DNA of 64,000 nucleotides. It comes from Fimbriimonadaceae bacterium (GTDB lineage Bacteria > Armatimonadota > Fimbriimonadia > Fimbriimonadales > Fimbriimonadaceae). A program made the translations under genes and the position numbers. The notes under the pieces are model-generated. The model searched no databases and was not told the origin of the DNA. It saw nothing but the letters and a program-made list of their open reading frames with translations. Location: the NCBI GenBank assembly GCA_024710805.1, contig JANJUB010000073.1, positions 38,713 through 102,712 on the forward strand. The letters run 5' to 3'. Below, in pieces: positions 8,793 to 18,213 of this stretch (its first letter is position 1; every line of letters starts with the position of its first letter).

Positions 8793-10933
8793 TGCTGCTG
8801 GCCCTTGCCATGGTGGCGGTAACGCAGACCATCACTCACGAGTTCGTCTACGTTGCGGACCAGCCGCGGAAAACGGTCTCGGTTGCCGGGAGCTTCAATA
8901 ACTGGGATCGAAACGCCAACCCGATGCGAGCCGATGCCGACGGGCGCACTTGGCGAACCAAGGTCGGCTTGGGCGTGGGCCAACATCAGTACAAGTTCGT
9001 TCTCGACGGCGACCAGTGGATCGTCGATCCGAAGTCGAAGGACAACCGCGACGACGGCAACGGCAACATCAACTCTTTTCTGACCCTGCTTCCCTCCGAT
9101 TACTCGGCCCCGGCGGTGCGCGGCGATGGTTCGATCACGCTCTCGGGGCTTCAACACGACGCCACGGACACGGCGGTGTATTGGGATCGCGGACACCTGA
9201 CGCTCCAGTTTAGGACCCGCAAAGATGACGTCGAGCGAGTCTCCGTTCGGGTCGGCACTTTGAACACCCCGATGTCGCGAACCAGCTCGGACGACCTTTA
9301 TGACTACTACCGAGCGCGGGTGAAGTGGGACGGCAAGTCGGATCTTGAATACGTATTCAACCTGCAGGATCGACGAGCCTTCACATACGGCTCGAAGGGA
9401 CTCGACGGCGGCACGTTCCGGATCTCGGCCAAGGATTTCAAGCCCTTCGCGATTCCAACCTGGGCGGAAGGCGCGGTCTTCTATCAGATCTTCCCCGAGC
9501 GCTTCGAGAACGGTGACCGATCGAACGATCCCGCCAACGCGATTGAGTGGGGCGGTAAGCCGGAGTGGTTTAACTTTATGGGGGGCGACCTCGCGGGTAT
9601 CCGCAAGCGCGCCAGCCATATCGTCGATCTCGGCGTGCAGGGCATCTACCTGAATCCGATCTTCGAGGGGCCGTCGAACCATGGCTACGAAACCACGGAC
9701 TACCTCAAGGTCGCCAAGCGGATGGGGACGAACGATGATCTGCGCGCCTTGGTGCGCGAACTCAAGCCTCAGGGCGTGCGTGTCGTCCTCGACGGCGTGT
9801 TCAACCACACCGCGACCGACTTCTTTGCCTTTACCGATCTTCGCGAGCGGGGAGAGGAGTCGAAGTATCGAGACTGGTTCTTCCCTCGCTCGTTCCCGAT
9901 CAAGGTCGGCGACCCGCCCAACTACGAGGCTTGGTTCGGCTTCCCTTCCATGCCCAAAGTGAACCTGCGCAACGCGGAGGCACGCAAGTACATGCTGGAC
10001 GTCACCCACTTCTGGCACCGCGAGGCGGGAATCGACGGCTGGCGGCTCGACGTCGCCAACGAGGTCGACATGGACTTCTGGCGAGACTTCCGCAAGACGG
10101 TCAAGGGTCTGTCTCCGGAGCAGTGGATCGTCGGCGAAGTCTGGGGTGATGCTCGCCAGTGGCTCCGCGGAGACCAGTGGGACTCCGCGATGGGCTACCA
10201 GTTCCGCGATGCCGCGCTCAAGTTCATCGCCGAGGGCAACACCACAGCTACTCAGTTCATCGACGCGTTGCTTCGTGTGTACGAAAGCTATCCGCCGCAG
10301 GTCTCGCGAAACCTGATGAATCTGTTGAGCAGCCACGATACGCCCCGGTTCCTCACGCTCTGCAAGGGTGATCGCGAGTTGGCTCTGCTTGGAGCAACGG
10401 TCCAGATGACCTGGCCGGGTTCACCGAGCATTTACTACGGAGAGGAACTCGGCATGGAAGGCGCGGCCGACCCCGACAACCGGCGCGGGATGGAATGGAA
10501 TCGACTGTCTGAAGACAACCCCTTCCTGAAGCACTACCGGCGGCTCATGAACCTTCGGTCGCGAAGCGCGGCGTTGCGCACGGGCGAACCGATCCGACTC
10601 CTGGCCGATGATGCGCGCCGGACGGTGGCCTACGGTCGCGTCGAAGGCTCCGACGTTGCTCTGGTCGCAGTCAATCGTTCGGACCAATCCCAAACGATTT
10701 CGATTCCGCTCGACCGCTTGAGCCATCTCAAGTTGCCGGGCGCGTTCGAAGACGCTCTCGCAGGCGCGACGGTGCGCCGATCGGGAGCCCAACTCGTCGT
10801 CACGCTTACCCCGAGGAGCGCCGCCGTGCTGTTGCCGGCGTCGCGGGGCACGGCCCGTTCCGTCCGCGACGCTTCGCGCGCCTCGGCACCCAACAATTTC
10901 ACTCGAAACGCATCCTTGAGGAGACATCCATGA
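8792..10933 (+). CDS. GH13 alpha-amylase / neopullulanase-like glycoside hydrolase
   Basis: 713 residues. A short hydrophobic start ([13 protein letters not shown]) suggests export. Residues about 15-100 form a glycogen-recognition E-set domain ([35 protein letters not shown]). The catalytic barrel carries all four GH13 regions: DGVFNHT near 334, GWRLDVANE with the nucleophile Asp near 419, VGEVWG with the acid Glu near 448, and SSHDTPR near 513. The order matches cyclomaltodextrinase/neopullulanase-type enzymes that cleave alpha-1,4-glucans. Coupled to the LacI gene upstream; its end overlaps the prepilin start by four bases (ATGA). Confidence 0.92.
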   Translation: MLLALAMVAVTQTITHEFVYVADQPRKTVSVAGSFNNWDRNANPMRADADGRTWRTKVGLGVGQHQYKFVLDGDQWIVDPKSKDNRDDGNGNINSFLTLLPSDYSAPAVRGDGSITLSGLQHDATDTAVYWDRGHLTLQFRTRKDDVERVSVRVGTLNTPMSRTSSDDLYDYYRARVKWDGKSDLEYVFNLQDRRAFTYGSKGLDGGTFRISAKDFKPFAIPTWAEGAVFYQIFPERFENGDRSNDPANAIEWGGKPEWFNFMGGDLAGIRKRASHIVDLGVQGIYLNPIFEGPSNHGYETTDYLKVAKRMGTNDDLRALVRELKPQGVRVVLDGVFNHTATDFFAFTDLRERGEESKYRDWFFPRSFPIKVGDPPNYEAWFGFPSMPKVNLRNAEARKYMLDVTHFWHREAGIDGWRLDVANEVDMDFWRDFRKTVKGLSPEQWIVGEVWGDARQWLRGDQWDSAMGYQFRDAALKFIAEGNTTATQFIDALLRVYESYPPQVSRNLMNLLSSHDTPRFLTLCKGDRELALLGATVQMTWPGSPSIYYGEELGMEGAADPDNRRGMEWNRLSEDNPFLKHYRRLMNLRSRSAALRTGEPIRLLADDARRTVAYGRVEGSDVALVAVNRSDQSQTISIPLDRLSHLKLPGAFEDALAGATVRRSGAQLVVTLTPRSAAVLLPASRGTARSVRDASRASAPNNFTRNASLRRHP
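9345..9360. promoter_or_regulatory. LacI-operator-like palindrome inside the amylase gene
   Basis: TTGAATACGTATTCAA is a perfect palindrome sharing the 12-base core GAATACGTATTC with the operator at 7724-7739. It encodes part of LEYVFN in the amylase. Possible auxiliary operator. Confidence 0.45.
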
Positions 10934-11793
10934 ACAATCGCAGGGGCTTTACGCTCATTGAACTGCTCGTCGTCATCGCGATCATCGCCATTTTGGCGGC
11001 GATCCTCTTCCCTGTCTTTGCCCAGGCAAAGGTCGCGGCCAAAAAGATCGTGTCGCTCAGCAACATGAAGCAGCTGAATCTAGCTTCGATCATGTACCAG
11101 TCTGACTTCGACGATAACTTCGGCACCAAGGTGCGCGTTGGCTTCGGCCCGGCGCAGGGCGGTGGTGATCCCGAAGTTGCGATGAGCTTCGACAAGCTCA
11201 TTCAGCCGTACACCAAGAGTTATCAGATCTGGGTCTCGCCGACCGACTCGCGGGCCAAGTTCTCCACTCCGTACGGACTCGGCCGACGCAGCTACGCGCT
11301 TGCCAGCAACGTGTTCACCGGCGTTCAGGTTCGACCTGGTCACTGGGGGTCGTTCGTGGGTAAGGGCTCGATCAGCACCAGCGCAGTGCCCGCGCCAGCC
11401 GGAACGGTGTCCTTTGGCGAGAAGCGCCAGCGAACCAACCCAGCGCTTGGTGCGAACGCATGGACCAATGAAGAGTGGTTCTACGGTATCGAGCTGAACA
11501 ACTCGCGACGCGATGACCTACCGGGCGATGATCCTTCGAGCTGCTGCGGCGAAGTCGCCTACTCGTTCAGCGAGGGCGCAAACTGGGCGTTCGTCGACGG
11601 ACACGTGAAGTGGGTGGCGATGACCGGCCGACGTTTGACCGACGGCAAGAAGATCGGCACGCGATTCCCCGGATACGCCGAGAAGGCCGCGCAGTGGGTC
11701 GGCGCTCCGGATCCGTATTGGGATACCGGTCTGAGCTGCTTCGACTCGGGTTGGGCCGCCACCGATGGCGACTGCCCTCTCCCGCAAGAGTAA
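10930..11793 (+). CDS. prepilin-type N-terminal methylation domain protein
   Basis: 287 residues. [20 protein letters not shown] is a class-III prepilin leader: a prepilin peptidase would cut after the Gly and methylate the Phe, and the hydrophobic helix would anchor or assemble the pseudopilin. The C-terminal domain ends with [12 protein letters not shown], the DGH motif of the DUF1559-like pseudopilin group abundant in Armatimonadota and Planctomycetota; the usual upstream His is absent. The start overlaps the amylase stop codon, and a GAGGAGA ribosome site lies upstream. Shares its N-terminus with the protein at 13004. Confidence 0.88.
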   Translation: MNNRRGFTLIELLVVIAIIAILAAILFPVFAQAKVAAKKIVSLSNMKQLNLASIMYQSDFDDNFGTKVRVGFGPAQGGGDPEVAMSFDKLIQPYTKSYQIWVSPTDSRAKFSTPYGLGRRSYALASNVFTGVQVRPGHWGSFVGKGSISTSAVPAPAGTVSFGEKRQRTNPALGANAWTNEEWFYGIELNNSRRDDLPGDDPSSCCGEVAYSFSEGANWAFVDGHVKWVAMTGRRLTDGKKIGTRFPGYAEKAAQWVGAPDPYWDTGLSCFDSGWAATDGDCPLPQE

Positions 11794-11805
11794 GCTGAGA
11801 ACATC

Positions 11806-12078
11806 ATGAAGAAGGAAATCTCACCGGGCGCAGTGATCGGAATCGCCGCCGTAGCCCTTGCCATCGCTGGCGGACTCGGCTTCATGTGGTTCCAAAAGGC
11901 CACGGGCGATGCTCCGGTCTCGCAAGAGCAGATCGACCGCGAGAGGAAGGCAACGGAGGACCGGTACAAGGGGATGGGCGTGCAAACGTCTCCTTCCACC
12001 GCCGGAACACCTCCGACGGCCGGCACCAATCCCGAGGCGGATGCTCGATCGCAGTATCCAGGCGGCTCCGGCCGCTAA
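11806..12078 (+). CDS. small single-pass membrane protein downstream of prepilin
   Basis: 90 residues: MKKEISPG, a single transmembrane helix (VIGIAAVALAIAGGLGFMWF, about residues 10-29), then a hydrophilic Pro/Thr/Gly-rich tail. Lies 12 bp after the prepilin gene, followed by a terminator, so the LacI-amylase-prepilin-membrane protein genes may form one transcript. Small proteins of this layout next to pseudopilin genes recur in related genomes, to my knowledge; function unknown. Confidence 0.7.
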   Translation: MKKEISPGAVIGIAAVALAIAGGLGFMWFQKATGDAPVSQEQIDRERKATEDRYKGMGVQTSPSTAGTPPTAGTNPEADARSQYPGGSGR

Positions 12079-12094
12079 GGTCCCTTCTCGAACT

Positions 12095-12135
12095 GCGGGC
12101 TCCTTCGAACTCCGAAGGAGCCCGCTTTGTTTTAT
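12095..12135 (+). terminator. rho-independent terminator
   Basis: Thirteen-base stem (GCGGGCTCCTTCG ... CGAAGGAGCCCGC, 12095-12125) followed by TTTGTTTTAT. The T-rich tail runs into the TATACT hexamer of the next gene. Confidence 0.9.
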
Positions 12136-12145
12136 ACTTCCTTGC

Positions 12146-12886
12146 ATGCTCGATGTCCGCTCCGAAGGCTCCGTCCTCCGCATCACCCTTGCTCGACCCG
12201 AGGTGCGCAATGCATTCAACGACGAGCTCATTTCCCGCCTTACCGACGCGCTCAGGGGGGTAAGCAACGAGACTCGTCTGGTCGTGCTGAGCGGCGAGGG
12301 GAAAGCGTTCTGCGCGGGCGGAGACCTCGAATGGATGAGGCGTGCCTCCTCCTATTCGAGAGACGAGAACGTGGCCGATGCCCTCAAGTTGGCCGGCCTC
12401 TTCGAGTCGGTCGCAAGCTGCAACGCTCCTGTGCTCTCGCGAGTCCACGGTGCCTGTTTTGGCGGCGGCTGCGGTCTGGTTGCGGCCTCGGACCTTGCCA
12501 TCGCCGATCCGGGCACGCTCTTCGCGTTCAGCGAAGTGCGCTTGGGGCTCATCGCCGGCACAATTTCGAGCCATGTCATTCCGAAAATCGGCAAGGGGCA
12601 TGCGCGCGCGCTTTATGCGACCGGAGAAGCGTTCGACGCATCGCGGGCGCTCTTGATTGGATTGGTTCACCAGGTGGGCGACCTCGATGAAATCGAAGCG
12701 AAGATCATCAAGCAGGTGCTGTCGGTGAGCCCGAATGCGGTTCGGGAGTCGAGGAAGATCGTGCGCGACTTCCCGCTGTCGGTCGACGAGTGCGCGAACC
12801 GCCTCGCCGACATCCGATCGAGCGACGAGGGTCGCGAGGGTGTCGCGGCGTTCCTGGAGAAGCGCAAAGCGAGTTTCGCCGAATGA
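12146..12886 (+). CDS. enoyl-CoA hydratase/isomerase family protein
   Basis: 246 residues of the crotonase fold. GKAFCAGGDLEWM forms the first half of the oxyanion hole and HGACFGGGCGLVAASD the second. The AGGDLEWM form is common in methylglutaconyl-CoA hydratases of leucine breakdown, so that role is possible, but general enoyl-CoA hydratase activity cannot be excluded. ATG 12146 is chosen because the ORF upstream overlaps the previous gene and terminator, and because TATACT sits seven bases before it, indicating a leaderless message. No other fatty-acid or leucine pathway gene is adjacent. Confidence 0.85.
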   Translation: MLDVRSEGSVLRITLARPEVRNAFNDELISRLTDALRGVSNETRLVVLSGEGKAFCAGGDLEWMRRASSYSRDENVADALKLAGLFESVASCNAPVLSRVHGACFGGGCGLVAASDLAIADPGTLFAFSEVRLGLIAGTISSHVIPKIGKGHARALYATGEAFDASRALLIGLVHQVGDLDEIEAKIIKQVLSVSPNAVRESRKIVRDFPLSVDECANRLADIRSSDEGREGVAAFLEKRKASFAE

Positions 12887-12897
12887 TCTTCCCTATC

Positions 12898-12944
12898 TTA
12901 ATGAGCTTAATGACCCGTTAATCGCCGGCTAATGCCCCCTTAAT
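12898..12944 (+). promoter_or_regulatory. five helically phased TTAAT-type boxes upstream of a prepilin gene
   Basis: TTAAT begins at 12898, 12907, 12918 and 12940, with CTAAT at 12929; spacings are 9, 11, 11 and 11 bases. This is close to one helical turn, as in direct-repeat sites for OmpR/PhoB-type regulators. The prepilin start is 60 bases downstream. Confidence 0.5.
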
Positions 12945-13003
12945 CTCGGCCCTTTAGAGTGACTGGAAGGAGCTTCCCGCGTTGCTCCGGAGGAGGAATC
13001 ACT

Positions 13004-13888
13004 TTGAAGAGGGCATTTACCCTGATTGAGCTGCTGGTGGTCATCGCGATCATCGCGATCTTGGCGGCGATCTTGTTCCCGGTGTTCGCGCAGGCGAAAG
13101 AAGCCGCAAAGAAGACCGGCGACCTATCGAACCTGAAGCAGCTCGGCACCGCGTTGATGCTGTACATGGGCGATACGGACGACACGCCGCCGCAGACCAC
13201 GTGGAACGAAAAGGATCTTATCACGCGGGTGCGCCTTCACTCTGCGAAGGTCCACTGGAGCTGGACCATGCAGCCCTACGTGAAGAACCTCGATATCTTC
13301 TACAGCCCGGGCGACCCCAATCCTGCGACGCCTCGAACTCCGGGGTGTACGACGGTCGCACAGATGAACGCCGACCCGTGGCCGTATACCTGCGATAAGC
13401 AGGCCCCCAAGCTCTCGTACATCAATAGCTACAACGTCATTCCGGCGCACGACTTCATTCCGCAGTCGGCGAGCGCCTACGACTCACCGTCAAACAACGT
13501 TGTGTTCACGCATCGTCGAGCCAAGCCGGTGGGTCTGATGACCAGTCCATTCGGCCCCTGGAAAGGCGTGAGTGGATTCAAGACCATTGGGTCGGCCTCG
13601 TTCATGAAGGACACGCCTTGCTCGTTCCATCGATACGGAACGGACTATGTCTACTCGACGCTTCAGGACGCGCAGAACGGCATGATCAACAACGTCAACG
13701 ACGGAACACCGACGACGCTGGTCCGGATGTTGTACACGCGATTCAACGGTGGAGCGAACTATACGTTCCTCGACGGACACGCGAAGTTCCACAAGCTTGA
13801 GCAAACCCTCGACCCGCTGAACCCCAAGTGGGGCGACCGGTTCTACCCGGTTGACGCCCCTTGGAACGAAGACTGCAACCCTTGGTAG
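13004..13888 (+). CDS. prepilin-type N-terminal methylation domain protein
   Basis: 294 residues. The start is TTG 13004 ([17 protein letters not shown]), seven bases after a strong GGAGGAGGA ribosome site; the longer tracked start has neither a ribosome site nor a fitting leader. As in the 10930 protein, a class-III leader and hydrophobic helix are followed by [11 protein letters not shown] and a globular domain ending [12 protein letters not shown]. Likely a pseudopilin or surface protein of a type II/IV-like machine. Preceded by phased TTAAT boxes and followed by its own terminator, so it is a separate unit. Confidence 0.88.
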   Translation: MKRAFTLIELLVVIAIIAILAAILFPVFAQAKEAAKKTGDLSNLKQLGTALMLYMGDTDDTPPQTTWNEKDLITRVRLHSAKVHWSWTMQPYVKNLDIFYSPGDPNPATPRTPGCTTVAQMNADPWPYTCDKQAPKLSYINSYNVIPAHDFIPQSASAYDSPSNNVVFTHRRAKPVGLMTSPFGPWKGVSGFKTIGSASFMKDTPCSFHRYGTDYVYSTLQDAQNGMINNVNDGTPTTLVRMLYTRFNGGANYTFLDGHAKFHKLEQTLDPLNPKWGDRFYPVDAPWNEDCNPW

Positions 13889-13898
13889 TCTGAGGCAC

Positions 13899-13941
13899 CG
13901 GCCCGCGACCGTCGTTCGATGATCGCGGGCCGTTTTCGTTT
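13899..13941 (+). terminator. rho-independent terminator
   Basis: Ten-base stem CGGCCCGCGA ... TCGCGGGCCG (13899-13932) followed by TTTTCGTTT. Confidence 0.9.
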
Positions 13942-13959
13942 GTCACATACTGACGTGGG

Positions 13960-14397
13960 ATGCGACGAGACTTCCGCCGCTGGGCCGCTAGTTACGAACG
14001 GCGTCTGACTCTGTCCGAGATCGAGACGCTTGCAAACGGTAGGCACGTCGATGACCGATGCCTTGCACTGATGGCCCTTCGGGACTATGCGGCCCCAGAT
14101 GCTGAGATGATCACGAGACGGTTGCTTCGCGATCGGAGCTTTCGAGTGAGGCTCGACGCCGCGGCGACGGTGGGATGCAGCAAGATCTTCTCGCTCGCCG
14201 ATCAAGTCCACGATTTGGCGGTTGCGGATCCGCACATCCGGGTTCGACTGTGGTCGGTACAGGCCCTGCGATACCTTCGCGATCCTCGCTGGCTTGAGCT
14301 CATGCCAAAGATCGACGGCCCGGGCCTCAACTCGTATGAACAAGCTGACCGGGGCAAGCTCAAGCGGCTGTTGCGGATTCTTGCAGGTTCGCGCTGA
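13960..14397 (+). CDS. HEAT-repeat-like small protein
   Basis: 145 residues of alpha-helical repeats: DDRCLALMALRDYAAPDAEMITRRLLRD, SFRVRLDAAATVGCSK and HIRVRLWSVQALRYLRDP are three consecutive HEAT/PBS-like helical pairs. Such repeats bind other proteins. Arg-rich N-terminus, no signal peptide. Convergent with the next gene, whose stop lies two bases away. Specific function not known. Confidence 0.6.
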   Translation: MRRDFRRWAASYERRLTLSEIETLANGRHVDDRCLALMALRDYAAPDAEMITRRLLRDRSFRVRLDAAATVGCSKIFSLADQVHDLAVADPHIRVRLWSVQALRYLRDPRWLELMPKIDGPGLNSYEQADRGKLKRLLRILAGSR

Positions 14398-14398
14398 C

Positions 14399-15541
14399 TC
14401 AGAGATGGGTCGGCATTCTCCTCTTGCGGCGGCGGCGCACGTACAGCACAACCGCTACGAGAATCGCCGTGCCGGCCACGGCGAAGAACCGATTCGCGCC
14501 GTAGGGATCCCAGCGCCGGATGTGGTCGCTCAGGCTGTCCTTATCCAGGGGACGCGGCGGGCGCTCCGTATAACCCTCCCAGAAGTTCTGGTCTGTGTCC
14601 GGGTGCTTGCCCTCGCCGAGCCGCTTGAGGACGAACGCTTCGCGCTCCTTGGCCCACGCGTCGGCGTCCTTCCGCAACTCCCGGTATTCAGCGCGTACCC
14701 GTTTTGGCTCGGAGAGAGACGTGCTGATGACCATCTCCTCTTCGTTCGCCAGTAGGCTCCTCTTCCCGACCTTCAGCAGTTCTCGCGCTCGTTCATTCGC
14801 CAACTCGGCAACCGCACCTTCGCCCAGTTGCCGGGCGGAGATATGGCCGATCGCCTGGAAGACGTCGACGCTCTCCCATGCGTTGCCCAGCATCACCAAA
14901 CCGACCAACCCCTTGCGCGCCCGCTCGGACGAGATTCTGCCTTCGTTGTACGAGTCCAAGTAGCCACCCAAATCACTCTGGGGACCCTCGATCACCCAAT
15001 CCATCGTGGCCAGCTGCACATCTTCCCTGCCAAAGTGGGCGCCCGGGTTCAGTTCGATCGCATTGGCGATCAGGTTGCGCCCCCTCCCGAGGTCGTCCAC
15101 TTTCTCTCGATTCGCCCCTTTCCCAAACCAACGGTGGGCATACAGCGTGCCCGCGTTCGCATAGAAGCGATACCAGTGATCCTTCTGCTTCGTCTTCGTC
15201 GGATCCTCAGTTTCCAGCAGCGCGCGCTTGCGCTCGATCATCGCGACGGCTTCATCGCTCCGCTTCAGCCGGTCGAGCGCGACGGCGGCATTGTCGAGCC
15301 GCTCGAGCTGGTCCTCGAGCGATAGCCCACCCTGATCGAGTTCTCGGGTCACGCGCTCGAGGCGCATCTCGTAGTAGCGGTCCGGCCAGCGCTCGAACCG
15401 ACCCGTGAGGACCCGAACGATGTCCATATTGCCCGACGCTTCCGCGCGGAGGGTGTCGTAGTCCCAGAGGCACGCACTCGCAATCGAGGCGACCAAGAGC
15501 AACAGCGCAAGACCTACTGCTCGCAGCTTCATCCTATCCAT
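14399..15541 (-). CDS. membrane-anchored tetratricopeptide-like protein
   Basis: 380 residues (or 377 from the second Met at 15532). The N-terminus VGLALLLLVASIASACLWDYDTL is a signal peptide, possibly a lipoprotein signal with Cys near residue 24. The C-terminus has one transmembrane helix (FFAVAGTAILVAVVLYV) followed by RRRRKRR. Between them lie helical repeats (LDNAAVALDRLKRSDEAVAMIERK). The combination CLWDYDTL plus LTGRFERWPDRYYEMRLERV recalls a family of TPR proteins seen in Planctomycetes and Armatimonadota. No enzymatic motif seen. Confidence 0.65.
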   Translation of the reverse strand: MDRMKLRAVGLALLLLVASIASACLWDYDTLRAEASGNMDIVRVLTGRFERWPDRYYEMRLERVTRELDQGGLSLEDQLERLDNAAVALDRLKRSDEAVAMIERKRALLETEDPTKTKQKDHWYRFYANAGTLYAHRWFGKGANREKVDDLGRGRNLIANAIELNPGAHFGREDVQLATMDWVIEGPQSDLGGYLDSYNEGRISSERARKGLVGLVMLGNAWESVDVFQAIGHISARQLGEGAVAELANERARELLKVGKRSLLANEEEMVISTSLSEPKRVRAEYRELRKDADAWAKEREAFVLKRLGEGKHPDTDQNFWEGYTERPPRPLDKDSLSDHIRRWDPYGANRFFAVAGTAILVAVVLYVRRRRKRRMPTHL

Positions 15542-15590
15542 CCTAACTCACTCGGCGGCACGCTTTAGCTTGAATCCGTAGAATCTGTCT

Positions 15591-16883
15591 GTGCTTTCCG
15601 TGCTCTTGACCCTCAATACGCCACCACCTCTGCAGATCGTCGAACCCGTTCGCTCGGAAGTCATCCAGCCGATTCGAAACGCAAGTTTCAACAAGGACGG
15701 CAAGGCGCGCAAGCGCAAGCAGGGCGGAAATCCTCGTACCGTGGATGGCATCTTGATGTTCGACGGCGCGCAGGATGGCAATCGCCAGGTCGATCCGCAA
15801 ATCTCGGTCGGGGGTAACTACGTGTTCCACGGCACCAACAGCGGATTGGTGATCTACGACAAGCAAGGCAACTACGTGGACGGCGTACCGCAGTCAGAGT
15901 TCAACGAAGGCATCGATCCCAAAATGGGGTTCTGCCTGAGCAATCGAGTGCACTTCTTCAATCTGTGGAATCCTTGGGACAAGGAGAAGAAGAAACCCGT
16001 CAACGTTTCAGTCTCTGAATCGGCTGATCCGCGCGGTGCGTGGAACACGTATCCGATTCCCGCTCCGGCGGGCGTCGACGGAGGCGGAATCGGCAACAGC
16101 CGCAAGTGGATCGGCTACAGCTTCCCGGGAGGCAGCGAACGCACCTTCGTGCTTTCCCTCAAAGACGCGAAGGCGGGCAAGCCGGTCACCGTGCACCACT
16201 TCGCGGGCAGCCTCGGACACCCGGTGTTCACTCAAGATCCCGTCGACGACCTTCTTTTCGTCAACCTAAGCAATGAGGAGATTGTCTTGACGACGGTCGG
16301 CGACGGACCCAAAGGTGTCCCGGTGGTCAAGTCGGTATTGCGACAGCCCCACGCGTTTCTGCACTTCGGCCGCCCGCCCGCATCACCGATGAAGGGCACG
16401 GAGGCGACGACCGCATCCGGAGATAGGAACCCGAAGACTCTCGTCGTTCAGGGTGGGCATCTGTGGTTCTCCCACACGGTGAATGTCAACGGCCGGGCGG
16501 GGGTTCAGTGGCATCAGGTGCGCGTGTCCGACGGCAAGTTCGTTCAGAGCGGGCTGGTCGCCGACCCGAAGAACAGCTTCATCCAAACGACGATCGGGGT
16601 GAACAAGCGCAACGACGTGCTGGTCGGATTTCAGGAAACGGGGCCAGACATGTTCATTTCGGGACGGTTTGCCGTGAGGCGCGCGGGGGATCAAGCGGGA
16701 CGTCTCGGTCCGATCCGAAAGCTGGTCGAAGGGGTGGCCGCGACGGAAGGTGGAGCGTGGGGCGACTACAGCGGCTCGACGGTCGATGGAGACAATCACC
16801 TCGACCTCTGGACAATCCAGAGTTTCGCCAATGAGCAGGGCCGCGGGGGCACAATCATCGCGCGAATCCGAGCGGAGGACTGA
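15591..16883 (+). CDS. hypothetical beta-propeller-like protein
   Basis: 430 residues starting at GTG 15591, with TAGAAT six bases upstream (leaderless candidate). The N-terminus MLSVLLTLNTPPPLQIVEPVR could be a weak signal. The body contains repeated beta segments (GGNYVFHGTNSGLVIYDKQGN, NSRKWIGYSFPGG) and ends WGDYSGSTVDGDNHLDLWTIQSFA, a pattern seen at the end of secreted propeller proteins in many environmental bacteria. No catalytic residues recognised. Convergent with the next gene without any gap. Confidence 0.6.
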   Translation: MLSVLLTLNTPPPLQIVEPVRSEVIQPIRNASFNKDGKARKRKQGGNPRTVDGILMFDGAQDGNRQVDPQISVGGNYVFHGTNSGLVIYDKQGNYVDGVPQSEFNEGIDPKMGFCLSNRVHFFNLWNPWDKEKKKPVNVSVSESADPRGAWNTYPIPAPAGVDGGGIGNSRKWIGYSFPGGSERTFVLSLKDAKAGKPVTVHHFAGSLGHPVFTQDPVDDLLFVNLSNEEIVLTTVGDGPKGVPVVKSVLRQPHAFLHFGRPPASPMKGTEATTASGDRNPKTLVVQGGHLWFSHTVNVNGRAGVQWHQVRVSDGKFVQSGLVADPKNSFIQTTIGVNKRNDVLVGFQETGPDMFISGRFAVRRAGDQAGRLGPIRKLVEGVAATEGGAWGDYSGSTVDGDNHLDLWTIQSFANEQGRGGTIIARIRAED

Positions 16884-17984
16884 TCAGACCTTGGCTAGCT
16901 CACGCGCGAGCTCACCGGTAACCTGATAGCACTTTGCGCCAGCTGGATGATCGACCCAAAGGAGCTTCGAGGCGGGGTCATAGTGCCCAACGAGCGTAAG
17001 TTGATCACTGACTAGCCCGACCAGTCGTGCCTTCGCCGGCTTCTTTCCCTCAGGCTCGGTGAGTTTCAACGTGCCCTCTGCCTTGGAGCCTGTTGGCAAT
17101 CGCCAGGCGCGCTCCAAAATGCTCTTGCTGGCCTGCTCGGTACCTGCCGAGCGCGACTGACTCAGGTCAGCTCCAAACACCATGATGGCTTCACCGGTGA
17201 CCGCGTCGACAAGCACATTCTGCCACCCAAACCAAAACGAATACGCGAGCACGGCCCGCTTTTCGACAACATGTCCGCGATACTTGTCGCTCGCCCAGTA
17301 GGCAAAGGGCGCGGTGGCCTTGGCGAGTGCCTCGGGCGTCTGTTCAATTGAAGCACCGACCCAACGGAGTCCAAACCGGGTCTCCGGAGCAACGGCAATC
17401 GGCTTCACTTGCATGTACTTAGCCCAAGCGGCCTCATAGCAAGCCTCTTCGGTGAACTGGGGTCTCATGGAAGGGTCGGTAGTCCAGTCGAAAGAAGGCG
17501 CATGAAGCCGAAGAGGCTTTGAAGTCCGTGCATCTATAGCCAGATTAATGGGGGTGCGGTGCGTTGGGTAACCGTCCACCACGTACGACCAACTCACCAG
17601 AAACCGGTTGCTGTCTTCACTGTAGACGCTCCGGTCAATGCGGGGTGTAAGACGTCCGGGCGCAAGCAACTTCAATACCGCGCCAACTCGCACGAGCAAA
17701 ATGGGTTCACTCAACACTGGAATATGGGCAGTGTCGCGCTCAGGGGCAAACTGACCCCAGACAATCCTCGCATCGTCTGGGTGAAAAGAGACCGTGTCGT
17801 TGTTACTAAACACAAGGTCAGCTAGAACGCCAGGAGCTATGCGATACCGTATCGCCTGAGAACTCCAGCCCGATCCGCCGGTAGAGGCACGCCAAATAGC
17901 TTGAAGTTTCTCCAGAGCCACGGATTCGTTGGGCAACGGGTCTGAGCCGGTGGATAGCGCAAGGTATGCGAGAAGTGACAACAT
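16884..17984 (-). CDS. hypothetical secreted protein
   Basis: 366 residues from ATG 17984 (MLSLLAYLALSTGSDPLPNE), a short signal-peptide-like start with GGAG eight bases upstream; the tracked start 35 codons earlier lacks these features. No family recognised. It contains several Trp-rich segments (YRIAPGVLADLVFSNNDTV, AYSFWFGWQNVLVDAVTGEAIMVFG); the last of these resembles the PepSY-like pattern of YVDAxTGE. Its stop codon abuts the convergent gene. Confidence 0.55.
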   Translation of the reverse strand: MLSLLAYLALSTGSDPLPNESVALEKLQAIWRASTGGSGWSSQAIRYRIAPGVLADLVFSNNDTVSFHPDDARIVWGQFAPERDTAHIPVLSEPILLVRVGAVLKLLAPGRLTPRIDRSVYSEDSNRFLVSWSYVVDGYPTHRTPINLAIDARTSKPLRLHAPSFDWTTDPSMRPQFTEEACYEAAWAKYMQVKPIAVAPETRFGLRWVGASIEQTPEALAKATAPFAYWASDKYRGHVVEKRAVLAYSFWFGWQNVLVDAVTGEAIMVFGADLSQSRSAGTEQASKSILERAWRLPTGSKAEGTLKLTEPEGKKPAKARLVGLVSDQLTLVGHYDPASKLLWVDHPAGAKCYQVTGELARELAKV

Positions 17985-18089
17985 TATTGTTCTCCAAGGG
18001 GAATGTCCAGTCGCGCCCAGTTCTTGAACGGATTGACACTGGCATTCCATTGCGTAAGAGTTAAGTATACGTAGTAGAAGTCGCGTCAA

Positions 18090-18115
18090 GGAATCACCGA
18101 CGAGATCGTGATTCC
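18090..18115. promoter_or_regulatory. inverted repeat between divergent genes
   Basis: GGAATCAC (18090-18097), ten bases, GTGATTCC (18108-18115): a perfect eight-base inverted repeat about 105 bp upstream of the minus-strand gene and 100 bp upstream of udk. Operator-like; no T run for a terminator. Confidence 0.45.
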
Positions 18116-18213
18116 AGGTATTTCTACCAGTATGTCACCTAGGCCAGTAGCTACTGTCAATCAGGAGAGTCGACTTGTGCCGTGGGCTCCTCAACGCTCG
18201 GTAGACTGAACCC

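Noticed and set aside
8789-10336. 515-residue ORF antisense to the amylase
   Set aside because: The sense frame encodes all four GH13 motifs; the antisense product has no recognisable domain and is an effect of GC-rich codon use.
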